Program-made: the position numbers and the translations under genes
Shown here: positions 43,867 to 53,862 of the stretch, one piece after another
Numbering within the stretch: position 1 is the first letter of the stretch
Layout of the letters: each line of letters starts with the position of its first letter
The notes under the pieces: generated by a model
Database searches by the model: none
Told to the model about the DNA's origin: nothing
What the model saw: only the letters and a program-made list of their open reading frames with translations
Assembly: GCA_964292295.1 (NCBI GenBank)
Contig: CAXYVC010000006.1
Span: forward strand, 1 to 54,137
Source of the DNA: CAXYVC01 sp964292295
GTDB lineage: Bacteria; Acidobacteriota; Holophagae; Holophagales; Holophagaceae
Direction of reading: 5' to 3'
DNA length: 54,137 nucleotides

Positions 43867-46680
43867 CTACTTTGCCTCGAGCCAGCTGTGCCCCGCGCGC
43901 AGCTCCACCGCCAGGGGAACCCCCAGGGGGCCCAGGTCGTCGGCCCCCTCCATGGCCTCGCGCAGCAGGCAGGAGGCGCGCTCCACCTCTTCGGGAGGCG
44001 CCTCGAGCAGCAGCTCGTCGTGCACCTGGAGCAGCAGGCGGGCGGCCAGCCCCTCCGCCTCCAGGGCCCGGTGGAGGCGCACCATGGCGCGGCGCATCAG
44101 GTCCGCGGCGGTGCCCTGCACCACCGTGTTCACGGCCACGCGCAGGCCCGCGGCCTGGAGTTGCTTGTTGGCGCTCTCCAGCTCGGGGATGGGCCGCACG
44201 CGCCCCCAGGCCGTGCGCACCCGCCCCTCCTCCAGGGCCTTCGCCTTGGTGGCCTCGATCCAGGCCGCCACCTTGGGCATGCGCTCGAAGTAGCGTTCTT
44301 GAAAGGCCTTGGCCTCCTTCAGGGGAATGCCCAGCTGGCCCGCGAGGGCGAAGGCCCCCTGGCCGTACAGGAGGCCAAAGTTCACGGCCTTGGCGGCGCT
44401 GCGCTGCTCAGGCGCCACCTGTTCCATGGGCAGGCCCAGCACCTCGGACGCCGTGCGGCGGTGGATGTCCTCCCCCGCGGCGAAGGCCTCGAGCAGCACC
44501 GGATCCTGCGCCAGGGCCGCCACCACCCGCAGATCGACCTGGCTGTAGTCCGCGTCCAGCAGCATCCACCCCTCCCGCGGCACGAAGGCGCCGCGGATGG
44601 CTCTCCCCTCCGCCGTGCGCACGGGGATGTTCTGCAGGTTCGGATCGCTGCTCGCCAGGCGGCCCGAGGCCACCGCGGCCTGGTGCAGCTTGGTGTGCAC
44701 CCGCCCGGTGAGGGGATTCACCATGCCGGGCAGGGCGTCCACGTAGGTGCCCAGGAGCTTCGCCAGCTCCCGGTGGCGCAGCAGCGCGCGGGCGATCTCC
44801 GATCCGTGCGCCTCCGCCAGCTCCTGCAGCACCTCCTCGTCGGTGCTCGGGGCCTTCGTCTTGCCGGTGACCTTGATGACCGGGAGCTGCAGCTTGTCGA
44901 AGAGGATGCGCCCCAGCTGGGCCGGGCTGTTGAGGTTGAAGGGCTCCCCCGCCAGCTCCAGGACGCGCGCCTCCACGGCCTCCCGCTCCGCGCGCATCGC
45001 CTTGGAGAGGCGCGCGAGCTCGGCCGGATCCACGCGGATGCCCGTGCGCTCCATGTCGGCGAGCACCTCCACCAGGGGAAGGTCCACGTCCCTGTAGAGC
45101 CGCAGCAGCTGCGGATCCGACAGCCTCTGTCCCAGGCGCTCGCAGAGCTGCAGGGCCAGGTCCGCGTCCTCGGCGGCGTACTGCACCGCCTGCTCGAAGT
45201 CCGCCTCGTCGAAGCGCTTCTGGGCCTTGCCCTTGCCCACCACCGCCTCGAAGGGGATGGGCTTCAGATCCAGGTGGCGGGCGCTCAGGTCGTCCAGGTT
45301 GTGGCGCAGGCCCGGTTCCACCAGGAAGCTCTGCACCATGCTGTCCCCCTGAAGCCCGCGCACGGGAAGGCCGTGGCGCCCCAGCACGATGAGGTCGTAC
45401 TTCAGGTTCTGCCCCAGCTTGGCCACACCCGGGTCCGCCAGCAGGGGCGCGAGCAGGCGCCGCACCGCGCGGAAAGGCAGGTTGCGGGAATCGAGGTAGG
45501 GCGCGAGGCCGTCGAAGTAGGCCTCCGGATCGCCCCCGCAGTCCAGCAGGGATTCCGGCAGGCCCGAGCCCTCCAGCAGTCCCGGCAGCGCGCCCTCCAC
45601 GCCCTCGGGCGCGGGCTTCAGGTGCGCCAGGGGCACGTACAGCCCCACGTTGGGCGTCCACGCCAGGGAGAGCCCCACCAGGTGGCCCCGGGTGGCCACC
45701 AGGCTCGTGGTTTCCGTGTCCAGGGCGAAGCGGCCCGCCTCCCGGCAGGCCTCCAGGGCCCCCTCCAGGTCCTTCAGGCAGGTGGCCGCGCGGTACGCCC
45801 GGGGCGCCGCCTCGGGCGCGGGTCCCACGGCGGTGAAGGCCTTCGCGAGGCTCTGGAGGCCGAGGGCCTTGAAGGTCTCCCGCGCCCGGGCCTCGTCCAG
45901 GCCTTGGTAGCGCAGGTCCGAGGCGTGCAGGGGCAGCTCCAGGTCCGTCACCACCGTGACGAGGCGCTGGGTGAGCGCCAGCCAGCCGTGTTCAGGATCT
46001 CCGGCCTCCTCCAGGCCCGCCCTCTGGCGCGGCTTCAGCTGTTCCTTGGCCGCCAGGATGCCCGCCAGGCTGCCGTGGGCCTCCAGCAGGGCCGCCGCGC
46101 CCTTCTCGCCGATGCCCGGCACGCCCTTCACGTTGTCGCTGGCGTCCCCCACCAGGGTCAGGAAGTCCACCACCTGCTCGGGCCAGACGCCCATGCGCGC
46201 CCTCACGCCCTCCCGGTCATGCCAGAGCTCGCCCTCCTTGGTGTTCAGCACCGTGATGCCCGCCGCGTCGTCCACCAACTGCAGCAGGTCCTTGTCGGGG
46301 CTCACGACCACCGCGCCCAGCCCGGCCGCCGCCCCCTCCTTCGCCAGAGTGGCCATCACGTCGTCCGCCTCGAAGCCCTGCAGTTCCACGATGGGGATGG
46401 AGAGCGCCTCCACCAGCTGGCGGATCAGCGGGATCTGCGGCCGCAGGTCCTCGGGCATCTCGGCGCGGTTGGCCTTGTACTCCGGGTAGAGCGCGTGGCG
46501 GAAGGTGGGCCCTGACACGTCGAAGACACAGGCCACGTGGCTCGGGCGGTGCCGCTCCAGCAGCTGCAGCACCATGCGCGTGAAGGTGAGCGCCGCCCCG
46601 TTCTTCAGCCGCGGATTCGCGTAGTACGCCCGGAAGATGAAGCTGAAGGTGTCGATGAGGAAAAGGCGGTCCTCAGCCAC
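43867..46680 (-). CDS. polA: DNA polymerase I
   Basis: A 937-residue polymerase for gap filling and Okazaki-fragment maturation. The 5'-3' exonuclease domain starts RLFLIDTFSFIFRAYYA and contains FEADDVMATLA and GDASDNVKGVPGIGEKGAAALL. The 3'-5' proofreading domain looks intact, with ALDTETTSL (first acidic pair), LKYDLIVL and QYAAEDADLAL (third motif). The polymerase domain has LDADYSQVDLRVVAALA (motif A), RSAAKAVNFGLLYGQGA (motif B) and LLQVHDELLLE (motif C). Translation starts at GTG 46680, giving the expected N-terminus. A small ORF overlaps this start by 8 bases. Confidence 0.97.
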   Translation of the reverse strand: MAEDRLFLIDTFSFIFRAYYANPRLKNGAALTFTRMVLQLLERHRPSHVACVFDVSGPTFRHALYPEYKANRAEMPEDLRPQIPLIRQLVEALSIPIVELQGFEADDVMATLAKEGAAAGLGAVVVSPDKDLLQLVDDAAGITVLNTKEGELWHDREGVRARMGVWPEQVVDFLTLVGDASDNVKGVPGIGEKGAAALLEAHGSLAGILAAKEQLKPRQRAGLEEAGDPEHGWLALTQRLVTVVTDLELPLHASDLRYQGLDEARARETFKALGLQSLAKAFTAVGPAPEAAPRAYRAATCLKDLEGALEACREAGRFALDTETTSLVATRGHLVGLSLAWTPNVGLYVPLAHLKPAPEGVEGALPGLLEGSGLPESLLDCGGDPEAYFDGLAPYLDSRNLPFRAVRRLLAPLLADPGVAKLGQNLKYDLIVLGRHGLPVRGLQGDSMVQSFLVEPGLRHNLDDLSARHLDLKPIPFEAVVGKGKAQKRFDEADFEQAVQYAAEDADLALQLCERLGQRLSDPQLLRLYRDVDLPLVEVLADMERTGIRVDPAELARLSKAMRAEREAVEARVLELAGEPFNLNSPAQLGRILFDKLQLPVIKVTGKTKAPSTDEEVLQELAEAHGSEIARALLRHRELAKLLGTYVDALPGMVNPLTGRVHTKLHQAAVASGRLASSDPNLQNIPVRTAEGRAIRGAFVPREGWMLLDADYSQVDLRVVAALAQDPVLLEAFAAGEDIHRRTASEVLGLPMEQVAPEQRSAAKAVNFGLLYGQGAFALAGQLGIPLKEAKAFQERYFERMPKVAAWIEATKAKALEEGRVRTAWGRVRPIPELESANKQLQAAGLRVAVNTVVQGTAADLMRRAMVRLHRALEAEGLAARLLLQVHDELLLEAPPEEVERASCLLREAMEGADDLGPLGVPLAVELRAGHSWLEAK

Positions 46681-46783
46681 GCGCCACCTCCCCGCCCGTG
46701 GTGGCGGTCTCGCGCATCGCCGCAGGCGATGCCGAGCGGATGGAGCGGAAGGGATCGATCACGAAGAGACGGCTTTCGAACAT
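46673..46783 (-). CDS. possible 36-codon upstream ORF overlapping the polA start
   Basis: An ATG at 46783 opens a 36-residue frame whose TGA lies inside the first codons of polA (8-base overlap). Its first 16 residues, ESRLFVIDPFRSIRSA after MF, resemble the polA N-terminus EDRLFLIDTFSFIFRA. It could be a leader peptide coupled to polA, a decayed duplication of the polA 5' end, or chance. GGGAC-CAGT-GTCCC (46784-46797), a short inverted repeat, abuts its start codon. No ribosome-binding site is obvious. Confidence 0.25.
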   Translation of the reverse strand: MFESRLFVIDPFRSIRSASPAAMRETATTGGEVARG

Positions 46784-46801
46784 GGGACCAGTGTCCCAGA
46801 T

Positions 46802-47626
46802 CTAGCGGCCGGCCCGCGCCTCCAGCTCCTGCTCGAATCCCCGCAGCGCCTTGAGGAAGCGGGCGGGGTTGTCCCACATGATCCAGTGGCGGCAGCCGGG
46901 GAAGGCCACGGCGCGGAAGTCCGGCAGCCCCTTGAAGCCGGCGCTCGCCAGGCGGGCCTCCCAGGCGGGACCGCGCAGCTCGGCGGCACCGGCGGCCATC
47001 TGGAGGATGGGCACCTGGGGCAGACGCCCCTGGAGGGGCTCGCGGGTCACACCCTTGGCGTAGGCCTGGGGCGCGGCCACGGGCACCCGCAGGGCCTCGG
47101 CCACCACGCGCTCCCGCTGGGCGGCGTCCGCCGTGACTTGGCCATAGAAGGCCTCCAGCGTTGCCTTCGGGTCCTTTTCCAGGCCCGCCACCACGGGCTC
47201 CATGGCAGCGGCGGGGATGGCGCAGAGGAAGCTGTCCACCAGCACCACGCCCCGGAAGGCCTTCCGATCCTTCAGGGCGGCGAGCACCGCGATGGGCCCT
47301 CCCATGCTGTGGCCCACCACCAGGCAGGGCGCGAGCCCCTCCCGGCGCACGAGGGCGGCCAGTTCCGCGGCGATGGCCTCGAAGTCCGCGCCGCCGTCCG
47401 CGCGCAGGGGCACGGGGTCCCCATCGGCGCCGGGCAGGTCCACCCGCAGCACGGTGTGGTCCTTCGCAAGCTGGGGCAGCACCCCCTTCCACACGTCCCG
47501 GTTGCCGCCGTAGCCGTGGACGAGCAGGAGGCCCGGCCCCTTCCCCTCCCGCACGAAGCGGGGCGGGGCGGCGGCCAGGGACAGGCAGGCGGCGGCGAGA
47601 AGGAAGAGACGACGCGCGACGGACAT
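46802..47626 (-). CDS. exported alpha/beta-hydrolase
   Basis: A 274-residue protein with a signal peptide (residues 1-20, RRLFLLAAACLSLAAA). The fold signature is LLLVHGYGGNRDVWKGVLPQL (oxyanion loop HGYGG), the nucleophile elbow VVGHSMGG with Ser107, VLVDS and a C-terminal GCRHWIMWDNPARF with the catalytic histidine. It may be an esterase, lipase or peptidase acting in the periplasm; the substrate cannot be predicted. The ATG at 47626 is used, since the longer frame upstream is shadow of the GDYXXLXY gene. It lies 26 bases after that gene on the same strand. Confidence 0.88.
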   Translation of the reverse strand: MSVARRLFLLAAACLSLAAAPPRFVREGKGPGLLLVHGYGGNRDVWKGVLPQLAKDHTVLRVDLPGADGDPVPLRADGGADFEAIAAELAALVRREGLAPCLVVGHSMGGPIAVLAALKDRKAFRGVVLVDSFLCAIPAAAMEPVVAGLEKDPKATLEAFYGQVTADAAQRERVVAEALRVPVAAPQAYAKGVTREPLQGRLPQVPILQMAAGAAELRGPAWEARLASAGFKGLPDFRAVAFPGCRHWIMWDNPARFLKALRGFEQELEARAGR

Positions 47627-47652
47627 GGCAGGCTCCGGGAGGCGCTGCCAGT

Positions 47653-48228
47653 CTACAGGTCCAGTACGCGGAAGGCGCCGCCCTTCTTCACGGCCAGGCG
47701 GATGGGGCGCAGCGGGCCCTTCCGGGGCAGCGTCACCTCCACCCACAGCTCCTCCCCCGGCGCGAGGCGGCTGGGGTCCTGCGCGTGCTCGGGGATGAAG
47801 AAGGCCATCGCATCCTGCAGCACGATCCGACGCTGGCCCTCGGGGCGCAACCGCTCGGCCTCCCGCACGAAGGCGTTGGCCCCCTTCACCCAGCCGTCCC
47901 GCAAGGGCTGGGCCTTCACCACCGCCCGGGGGTTCGGCGCTGGCTGGATCTCCACGCGAAGCGGGTGGCGCTCTTCGCGCAGCCAGGGGGCGGCCTCCGC
48001 CCCGGCCCGGGGCAAGGGCCGCGCCTCGGGCATCACGAGCCCCTCTACGGGAAGCTCGGCCTGCAGGGCCACGTAGCGGCCCCGGATGGGCAGATCCGGA
48101 TCCAGCGGCGCCGCCCGCACCCAGAAGCGGGGCCGCAGGGTGCGATCCAGGCGCATCTTGGCGCCCAGGCCGAGGACGAGGGCCAGGTGGAGGCCCGCCA
48201 GGAGCAGTCCCTTCGCGGTCCGCTTCAT
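47653..48228 (-). CDS. GDYXXLXY domain membrane-anchored protein
   Basis: A 191-residue protein with one N-terminal transmembrane helix (LLLAGLHLALVLGLGAKM). A periplasmic domain has RGRYVALQAELP near residue 50, matching the GDYXXLXY motif (here GRYVALQA) of this family, and PRKGPLRPIRLAVKKGGAFRV at the end. The family is nearly always encoded after a DUF2157 membrane protein, as here, where its ATG overlaps that gene's stop (ATGA). Function is unknown; the two probably form one complex. Confidence 0.8.
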   Translation of the reverse strand: MKRTAKGLLLAGLHLALVLGLGAKMRLDRTLRPRFWVRAAPLDPDLPIRGRYVALQAELPVEGLVMPEARPLPRAGAEAAPWLREERHPLRVEIQPAPNPRAVVKAQPLRDGWVKGANAFVREAERLRPEGQRRIVLQDAMAFFIPEHAQDPSRLAPGEELWVEVTLPRKGPLRPIRLAVKKGGAFRVLDL

Positions 48229-49373
48229 TGCGCACCTCCCCCGATGCGCGCGTTGAGGCGGCGGCGCAGGCGCTCCAGCTGCCAGCCGCCCGCCAGGAAG
48301 AGGAGGCCCAGCCCCAGCAGCCCCAGGCTGCGCCCCAGCTTGTCCATCACGCGCGAGAAGTAGAAGGCCAGCACCGTCACCGCGAAGCCCGCCACGGCCA
48401 GGTTCACGCGTTCCCGGCGGGCCTCCCGCAGCCCCCAGGCGGCCAGCCCGGCGCAGCCCAGGGCGGCCCAGGCGTAGGCCGTCCAGGCCCCGAAGGCCAG
48501 GAAGGTGGTGGGCGCCACCCACACCAGAGCCAGGAGGTTCCAGCGGGCTTCGCGCCGGCGCAGCAGGAAGGCCGGCACCAGGGCCAGATACAGGCCGAGG
48601 GCCAGCGCCAGGACGAGGTGCACCCAGTGCAGGCCCCCGCGGCCCACCAAGCGCGCCCCCTCCTCTGCCGCCAGGGCCACCGAGGCGATGCCGAAGGGAA
48701 GCAGGGCCAGGCCTCCGATCCAGCCGAGGGCACGCCGGAGGGGCGCATCCCCCGTCCCGCGCCGGGCGGTGAGGTAGCTGCACGCGAGCAGCAGCAGACA
48801 GGCGACCAGGATGCGGACCCCGTCCTGGCCCTCAAGCTGGCGCGCCTCCGCCCACACGGTCCACTCGCCCGCCAGCCAGGCGGGGGCGAGCAGCGCAAAC
48901 AGGGCGCCCTGCACCCAGTCGCGCAGCAGCAGCCAGCCCACCCCGGCGCCGAGGGCCCACAGGAGCAGCCCCCCGGGCCAGTGCTCCTGCAGGTGGAAGA
49001 TCTGGCCGGACAGGAAGATGCCCGCCCCTAAGGCCACGGTGCCGAGGCCGTGCAGCGTGGTGGCGAGCTTCCCGTGCCCGCCCTCCGTGGCCAGGACCGC
49101 CGCGCCGTGGAAGAGGGCCAGCAGGGCCAGAACCAGCGTCATGCGCGCGGCGGGGCCGAGCCCGTCCCAGTGCGCCGCCACAAAGAGCAGCGTGCCGGCA
49201 CCCACCATGAGCGCCCCCAGCCCGAAGGCCAGAAGCACGGGCCAGCGCAGCCCCTCGCCGCCTTCCTCCGCCCGGGCCGCCTCGAAGGCCCGGATCCGCC
49301 CCGCTGCCTCCGCATCCACCAGTCCCGCCTCCGCCCAGCGGGCGAGGGCCGACGCCCACGTATCCGGTTTCAT
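48225..49373 (-). CDS. DUF2157 polytopic membrane protein
   Basis: A 382-residue protein. The first 40 residues are a soluble helical DUF2157 region (WASALARWAEAGLVDAEAAGRIRAFEA). About ten to twelve hydrophobic helices follow, starting LLAFGLGALMVGAGTLLFVAAHWDGLGP, the typical DUF2157 first-helix and AAHWD motif. No transport motif is recognised. It precedes the GDYXXLXY gene with overlapping stop and start, the standard pairing of these families. Confidence 0.88.
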   Translation of the reverse strand: MKPDTWASALARWAEAGLVDAEAAGRIRAFEAARAEEGGEGLRWPVLLAFGLGALMVGAGTLLFVAAHWDGLGPAARMTLVLALLALFHGAAVLATEGGHGKLATTLHGLGTVALGAGIFLSGQIFHLQEHWPGGLLLWALGAGVGWLLLRDWVQGALFALLAPAWLAGEWTVWAEARQLEGQDGVRILVACLLLLACSYLTARRGTGDAPLRRALGWIGGLALLPFGIASVALAAEEGARLVGRGGLHWVHLVLALALGLYLALVPAFLLRRREARWNLLALVWVAPTTFLAFGAWTAYAWAALGCAGLAAWGLREARRERVNLAVAGFAVTVLAFYFSRVMDKLGRSLGLLGLGLLFLAGGWQLERLRRRLNARIGGGAQ

Positions 49374-49407
49374 GGCTTCATCCTGGAAAGGCCCAGGATG
49401 CCAGAAG

Positions 49408-50247
49408 TCAGGCCAGCCCGTAGCTGCGGCGCAGGATCCAGGCGAAGAGGCGCGCGGGGAGGAGGCGGTGGGCCACCTGGCCCCAGAGGCTGTCGGCCCC
49501 CACGATCACCCGGCGGGGCGGGCGGCGGCGCCCCATGGCGCGGCCGATGCGGGCCGCACAGACCTCCGCGGGAAGCCCGTGCGCAGCGGCGAAGTCCTCG
49601 CGCTTCGAGGCGTAGGCCTCGATGGCCGCGGCGTACTTCGTGCCGGCGGCCCGCGCGGGCAGATCGCCCCAGGCACGGCGCAGGGTCTCCCGGAAGGCGG
49701 AGCGGATGGCCCCCGGCTCCACGAGGATCACCGCGATCTCCCGGCCGACCTCCAGGCGAAGGGTCTCGGCCAGGGCCACCACCGCGTGCTTGCTGGCGTT
49801 GTAGGCCCCGGCCATGGGGATGCTGAGGCGCCCCAGGACCGAGGCCACGTGCACGATGCGGCCCTCGCCGGGCCCGGCGCTCCGGCGGATCAGGGGCAGG
49901 AAGGCGCGGGTGGCGGCGTGCAGGCCCACCACGTTCACCTCGAGCTGGGCGCGGAGTTCTTCCGGGCGCAGCAGCTCCAGGGGCCCCATCTGGCCGTAGC
50001 CCGCGTTGTTCACCAGGGCCACCAGGCGCAGGTCCGCACAGGCCGCCGCCGCGGCCTCCAGGCTCGCCGGATCCGTCACGTCCAGGCCCAGGCAACGGAG
50101 GTCCTCCCCGGCGGGAAGGCCCGCGAGGTTCTCCGGTCGCCGCGCCGTGGCCACCACGCCGTAGCCCCGCTTCCGCAGCTCGCCGACCAGCGCGCGCCCG
50201 ATGCCGCTGCTGCAGCCCGTGACGAGCGCCCACCCCCGCGCGGCCAT
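49408..50247 (-). CDS. short-chain dehydrogenase/reductase
   Basis: A 279-residue classical SDR with TGCSSGIG (nucleotide-binding loop), VARRP-type arginine after the second strand (ATARRPENL, suggesting NADP(H)), VNNAGYG and VASVLGRL with the catalytic Ser. Also present are YNASK (Tyr and Lys), then VEPGAIRSAF. The start is ATG 50247, overlapping the upstream gene's TGA by one base; a GTG three bases earlier is possible. The substrate is unknown. It forms an operon with ftsW and the TIP30-like gene. Confidence 0.92.
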   Translation of the reverse strand: MAARGWALVTGCSSGIGRALVGELRKRGYGVVATARRPENLAGLPAGEDLRCLGLDVTDPASLEAAAAACADLRLVALVNNAGYGQMGPLELLRPEELRAQLEVNVVGLHAATRAFLPLIRRSAGPGEGRIVHVASVLGRLSIPMAGAYNASKHAVVALAETLRLEVGREIAVILVEPGAIRSAFRETLRRAWGDLPARAAGTKYAAAIEAYASKREDFAAAHGLPAEVCAARIGRAMGRRRPPRRVIVGADSLWGQVAHRLLPARLFAWILRRSYGLA

Positions 50248-50945
50248 CACAGGCCGAGGATCGGGTGGTGCAGCGCCAGGCCCGACAGCACCTTCGGCAG
50301 TTCCGTGGGCGGCAGGTCCAGGCAGGCACGCACCAGGGCCTGGGCCACGGCGGAGGCCTCGATGGGCGCATAGCGCCAGAGGGTCCGCGCCTGGGGGGCG
50401 AAGCTGCGGGCCAGGAAGAGGTAGGGCCGCGCGAGCAGGACCTGCATCAGGCGCTCGCCCGGGCGGAACTCCGACCGGCGGCCCAGGAGCAGCGAGGGGC
50501 GCACCAGCACGTAAGGCAGCCCCGCATCCATCAGGGCCTTCTCCGCCTGAGCCTTGGTTTCCAGGTAGAAGCCCTTCGGATGCCCGGCGCCCGCGGCGCT
50601 CACCAGCCCGAAGACGGGCCGCGGCTCCAGGGCCGCCAGGCGGGCCATCAGGGCCGCCGGATAGTCCCGGTCCACCCGGCAGAAGGCCTCCTTCGAGCCC
50701 GCGCGCTTCAGCGTCGTGCCGAGGGCGCAGAGGAGGACGTCGCAGGGGATCTCGGTGCCCAGACGGGCGTAGGAGGCCTCGTCCTCGTAGTCGAAGGGCA
50801 CCTCCTCGGGGGCCCCCTCGGCCCCCGCCAGGGCGCCGGACCTGCGCACCAGGGCGTGCACCCGCACGTCCTTCCGCTCCGCGAGGGCGCGCAGGATCTC
50901 GCGCCCCACCAGGCCGGTCGCGCCGGCTACCACCACCTGTCTCAT
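50247..50945 (-). CDS. atypical SDR, TIP30/HTATIP2-like NAD(P)-binding protein
   Basis: A 232-residue Rossmann protein: VVVAGATGLVGREILRAL (nucleotide loop), VHALVRR, DVLLCALGTTLKRAGS, VDRDYPAALMARLAAL, FGLVSAAGAG and YLETKAQAEKAL with a YxxxK pair, then LPYVLVRPSLLLG. This is the extended/atypical SDR family of HTATIP2 and YbjT-like proteins, with no defined substrate in bacteria. An ATG at 50945 with GGGAG upstream is preferred to one at 50960. It follows ftsW by 19 bases. Confidence 0.85.
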   Translation of the reverse strand: MRQVVVAGATGLVGREILRALAERKDVRVHALVRRSGALAGAEGAPEEVPFDYEDEASYARLGTEIPCDVLLCALGTTLKRAGSKEAFCRVDRDYPAALMARLAALEPRPVFGLVSAAGAGHPKGFYLETKAQAEKALMDAGLPYVLVRPSLLLGRRSEFRPGERLMQVLLARPYLFLARSFAPQARTLWRYAPIEASAVAQALVRACLDLPPTELPKVLSGLALHHPILGL

Positions 50946-50964
50946 GAGCTCGGCTCCCATGGGT

Positions 50965-52068
50965 CTATTCGCTGGCTTCCTTGCTGATGGAGAGCAGCAG
51001 CCCCAGCGTGGCGAGGGAGGCCATCAGGCTGGAGCTGCCGTAGCTGATGAAGGGCAGCGGGATGCCCTTGTTGGGCGCGATGCTCAGCACCACGCTCATG
51101 TTCATGAAGGCCTGCACCACCAGCAGGAGCGTGAATCCCATGGCGCACAGGCGCTGGAAACCGTCCCGCACCCGCCGGGCGATGCGGTAGCCGCGCCACA
51201 GCACCGCGCAGAAGAGGGCCAGCACCGCCAGGGTGCCCACCAGCCCGGCCTCCTCGCCGATCACGGCGTAGATGAAGTCGTTGTGGGCCTCGGGCAGGTA
51301 GTGCAGCTTCTGCATGGATTCGCCCACCCCCACGCCGAAGATGCCGCCGTTGCCCAGCGCGATCAGGCTCTGGGCCGCCTGGTAGCCCTTGCCCTGGGCC
51401 GTGGCCTCGGGGTTCAGGAAGCTGGTCACGCGGGCCATGCGGTAGGGGCTCATGACCACGAAGGCCGTGCCCACCGCCACCAGCGCGGGCACGCCGCCCG
51501 CGAAGATCCACTTCGGGGCCCCCCCCAGGAAGACCACCAGCATCGTGACGAAGATGATGAGGAAGGTCGTCCCGAAGTCGGGCTCGGCCAGGATCAGCCC
51601 CAGGGGCAGCAGCAGGATGCCGAGCAGGGTCACCAGCTTGGGAAGGGCGTCCTGCCGGCGGGTCCAGGCGTCCTGGTGGCGGATCATCCACCAGGACACC
51701 AGGAGCACCGACAGCGGCTTGAAGAGCTCCGAGGGCTGCAGCTGGAAGCCCGCCAGACGGATCCACCGGTGGGCGCCGTTGGCGTCCGCGAAGAGGAAGG
51801 TGGACATCAGCATCAGCGCCAGGACGCCGTAGGCCACCTGGAGCGGCCTAGGGTTGTCCCGCAGGCGGCCCAGATCCACCTGGGAGAGGGCCAGCATCAG
51901 GGCGAGGCCGATGCCCCCGCCCACCAGCTGGCGCACCAGGAAGGAGGTGCTGGCGCTGGGGTTCTTGAAGGCCGAGGCGGAATACACCCAGACCAGGCCG
52001 ATGGCCATGAGCAGCAGCGCGAAGAGCAGGAGCCAGCGGTCGATGGGGCGGCGGACGTCGGGTGACAT
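50965..52068 (-). CDS. ftsW: FtsW-type lipid II polymerase (SEDS family)
   Basis: A 367-residue protein with about ten transmembrane helices. SEDS signatures: VYSAS early, PSELFKPL, EPDFGTT, QKLHYLPEAHNDFIYAVIGEE with the catalytic Asp264, and IPLPFISYGSSSL, where the second glycine of the usual YGGSS is serine. The GVGVGESMQKLHYLPEAHNDF block is FtsW/SpoVE-like rather than RodA-like. It polymerises peptidoglycan glycan strands with a class B PBP at the septum. Unusually, no mur or fts cell-wall gene is beside it; two SDR-fold genes follow. A second SEDS gene is presumably elsewhere. Confidence 0.88.
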   Translation of the reverse strand: MSPDVRRPIDRWLLLFALLLMAIGLVWVYSASAFKNPSASTSFLVRQLVGGGIGLALMLALSQVDLGRLRDNPRPLQVAYGVLALMLMSTFLFADANGAHRWIRLAGFQLQPSELFKPLSVLLVSWWMIRHQDAWTRRQDALPKLVTLLGILLLPLGLILAEPDFGTTFLIIFVTMLVVFLGGAPKWIFAGGVPALVAVGTAFVVMSPYRMARVTSFLNPEATAQGKGYQAAQSLIALGNGGIFGVGVGESMQKLHYLPEAHNDFIYAVIGEEAGLVGTLAVLALFCAVLWRGYRIARRVRDGFQRLCAMGFTLLLVVQAFMNMSVVLSIAPNKGIPLPFISYGSSSLMASLATLGLLLSISKEASE

Positions 52069-52090
52069 GGAGCCTTCGATTGTAGGACAG

Positions 52091-52116
52091 AAGGGGCGCG
52101 CCGCAGCGCGCCCCTT
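52091..52116 (-). terminator. intrinsic terminator of the mutase gene
   Basis: A perfect 11-bp stem (AAGGGGCGCGC with GCGCGCCCCTT) and 4-base loop, 19 bases after the mutase stop on the minus strand and before the ftsW start. The downstream tract is only TTCTGTCCT, so efficiency may be moderate. Confidence 0.6.
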
Positions 52117-52134
52117 CCGCAGCGGAAGCCCGGC

Positions 52135-53790
<1,656 letters not shown>

Positions 53791-53862
53791 GGCATCCTCC
53801 GGACCCCGCAGAGTATCAGCACCGGCGCGGAGGGGCACCCCGGGAGGGCTATGCTGGACCCC

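Noticed and set aside
43003..46515. 1170-codon plus-strand open frame
   Set aside because: Antisense shadow of the alcohol dehydrogenase and polA genes; both minus-strand products have full catalytic motifs.
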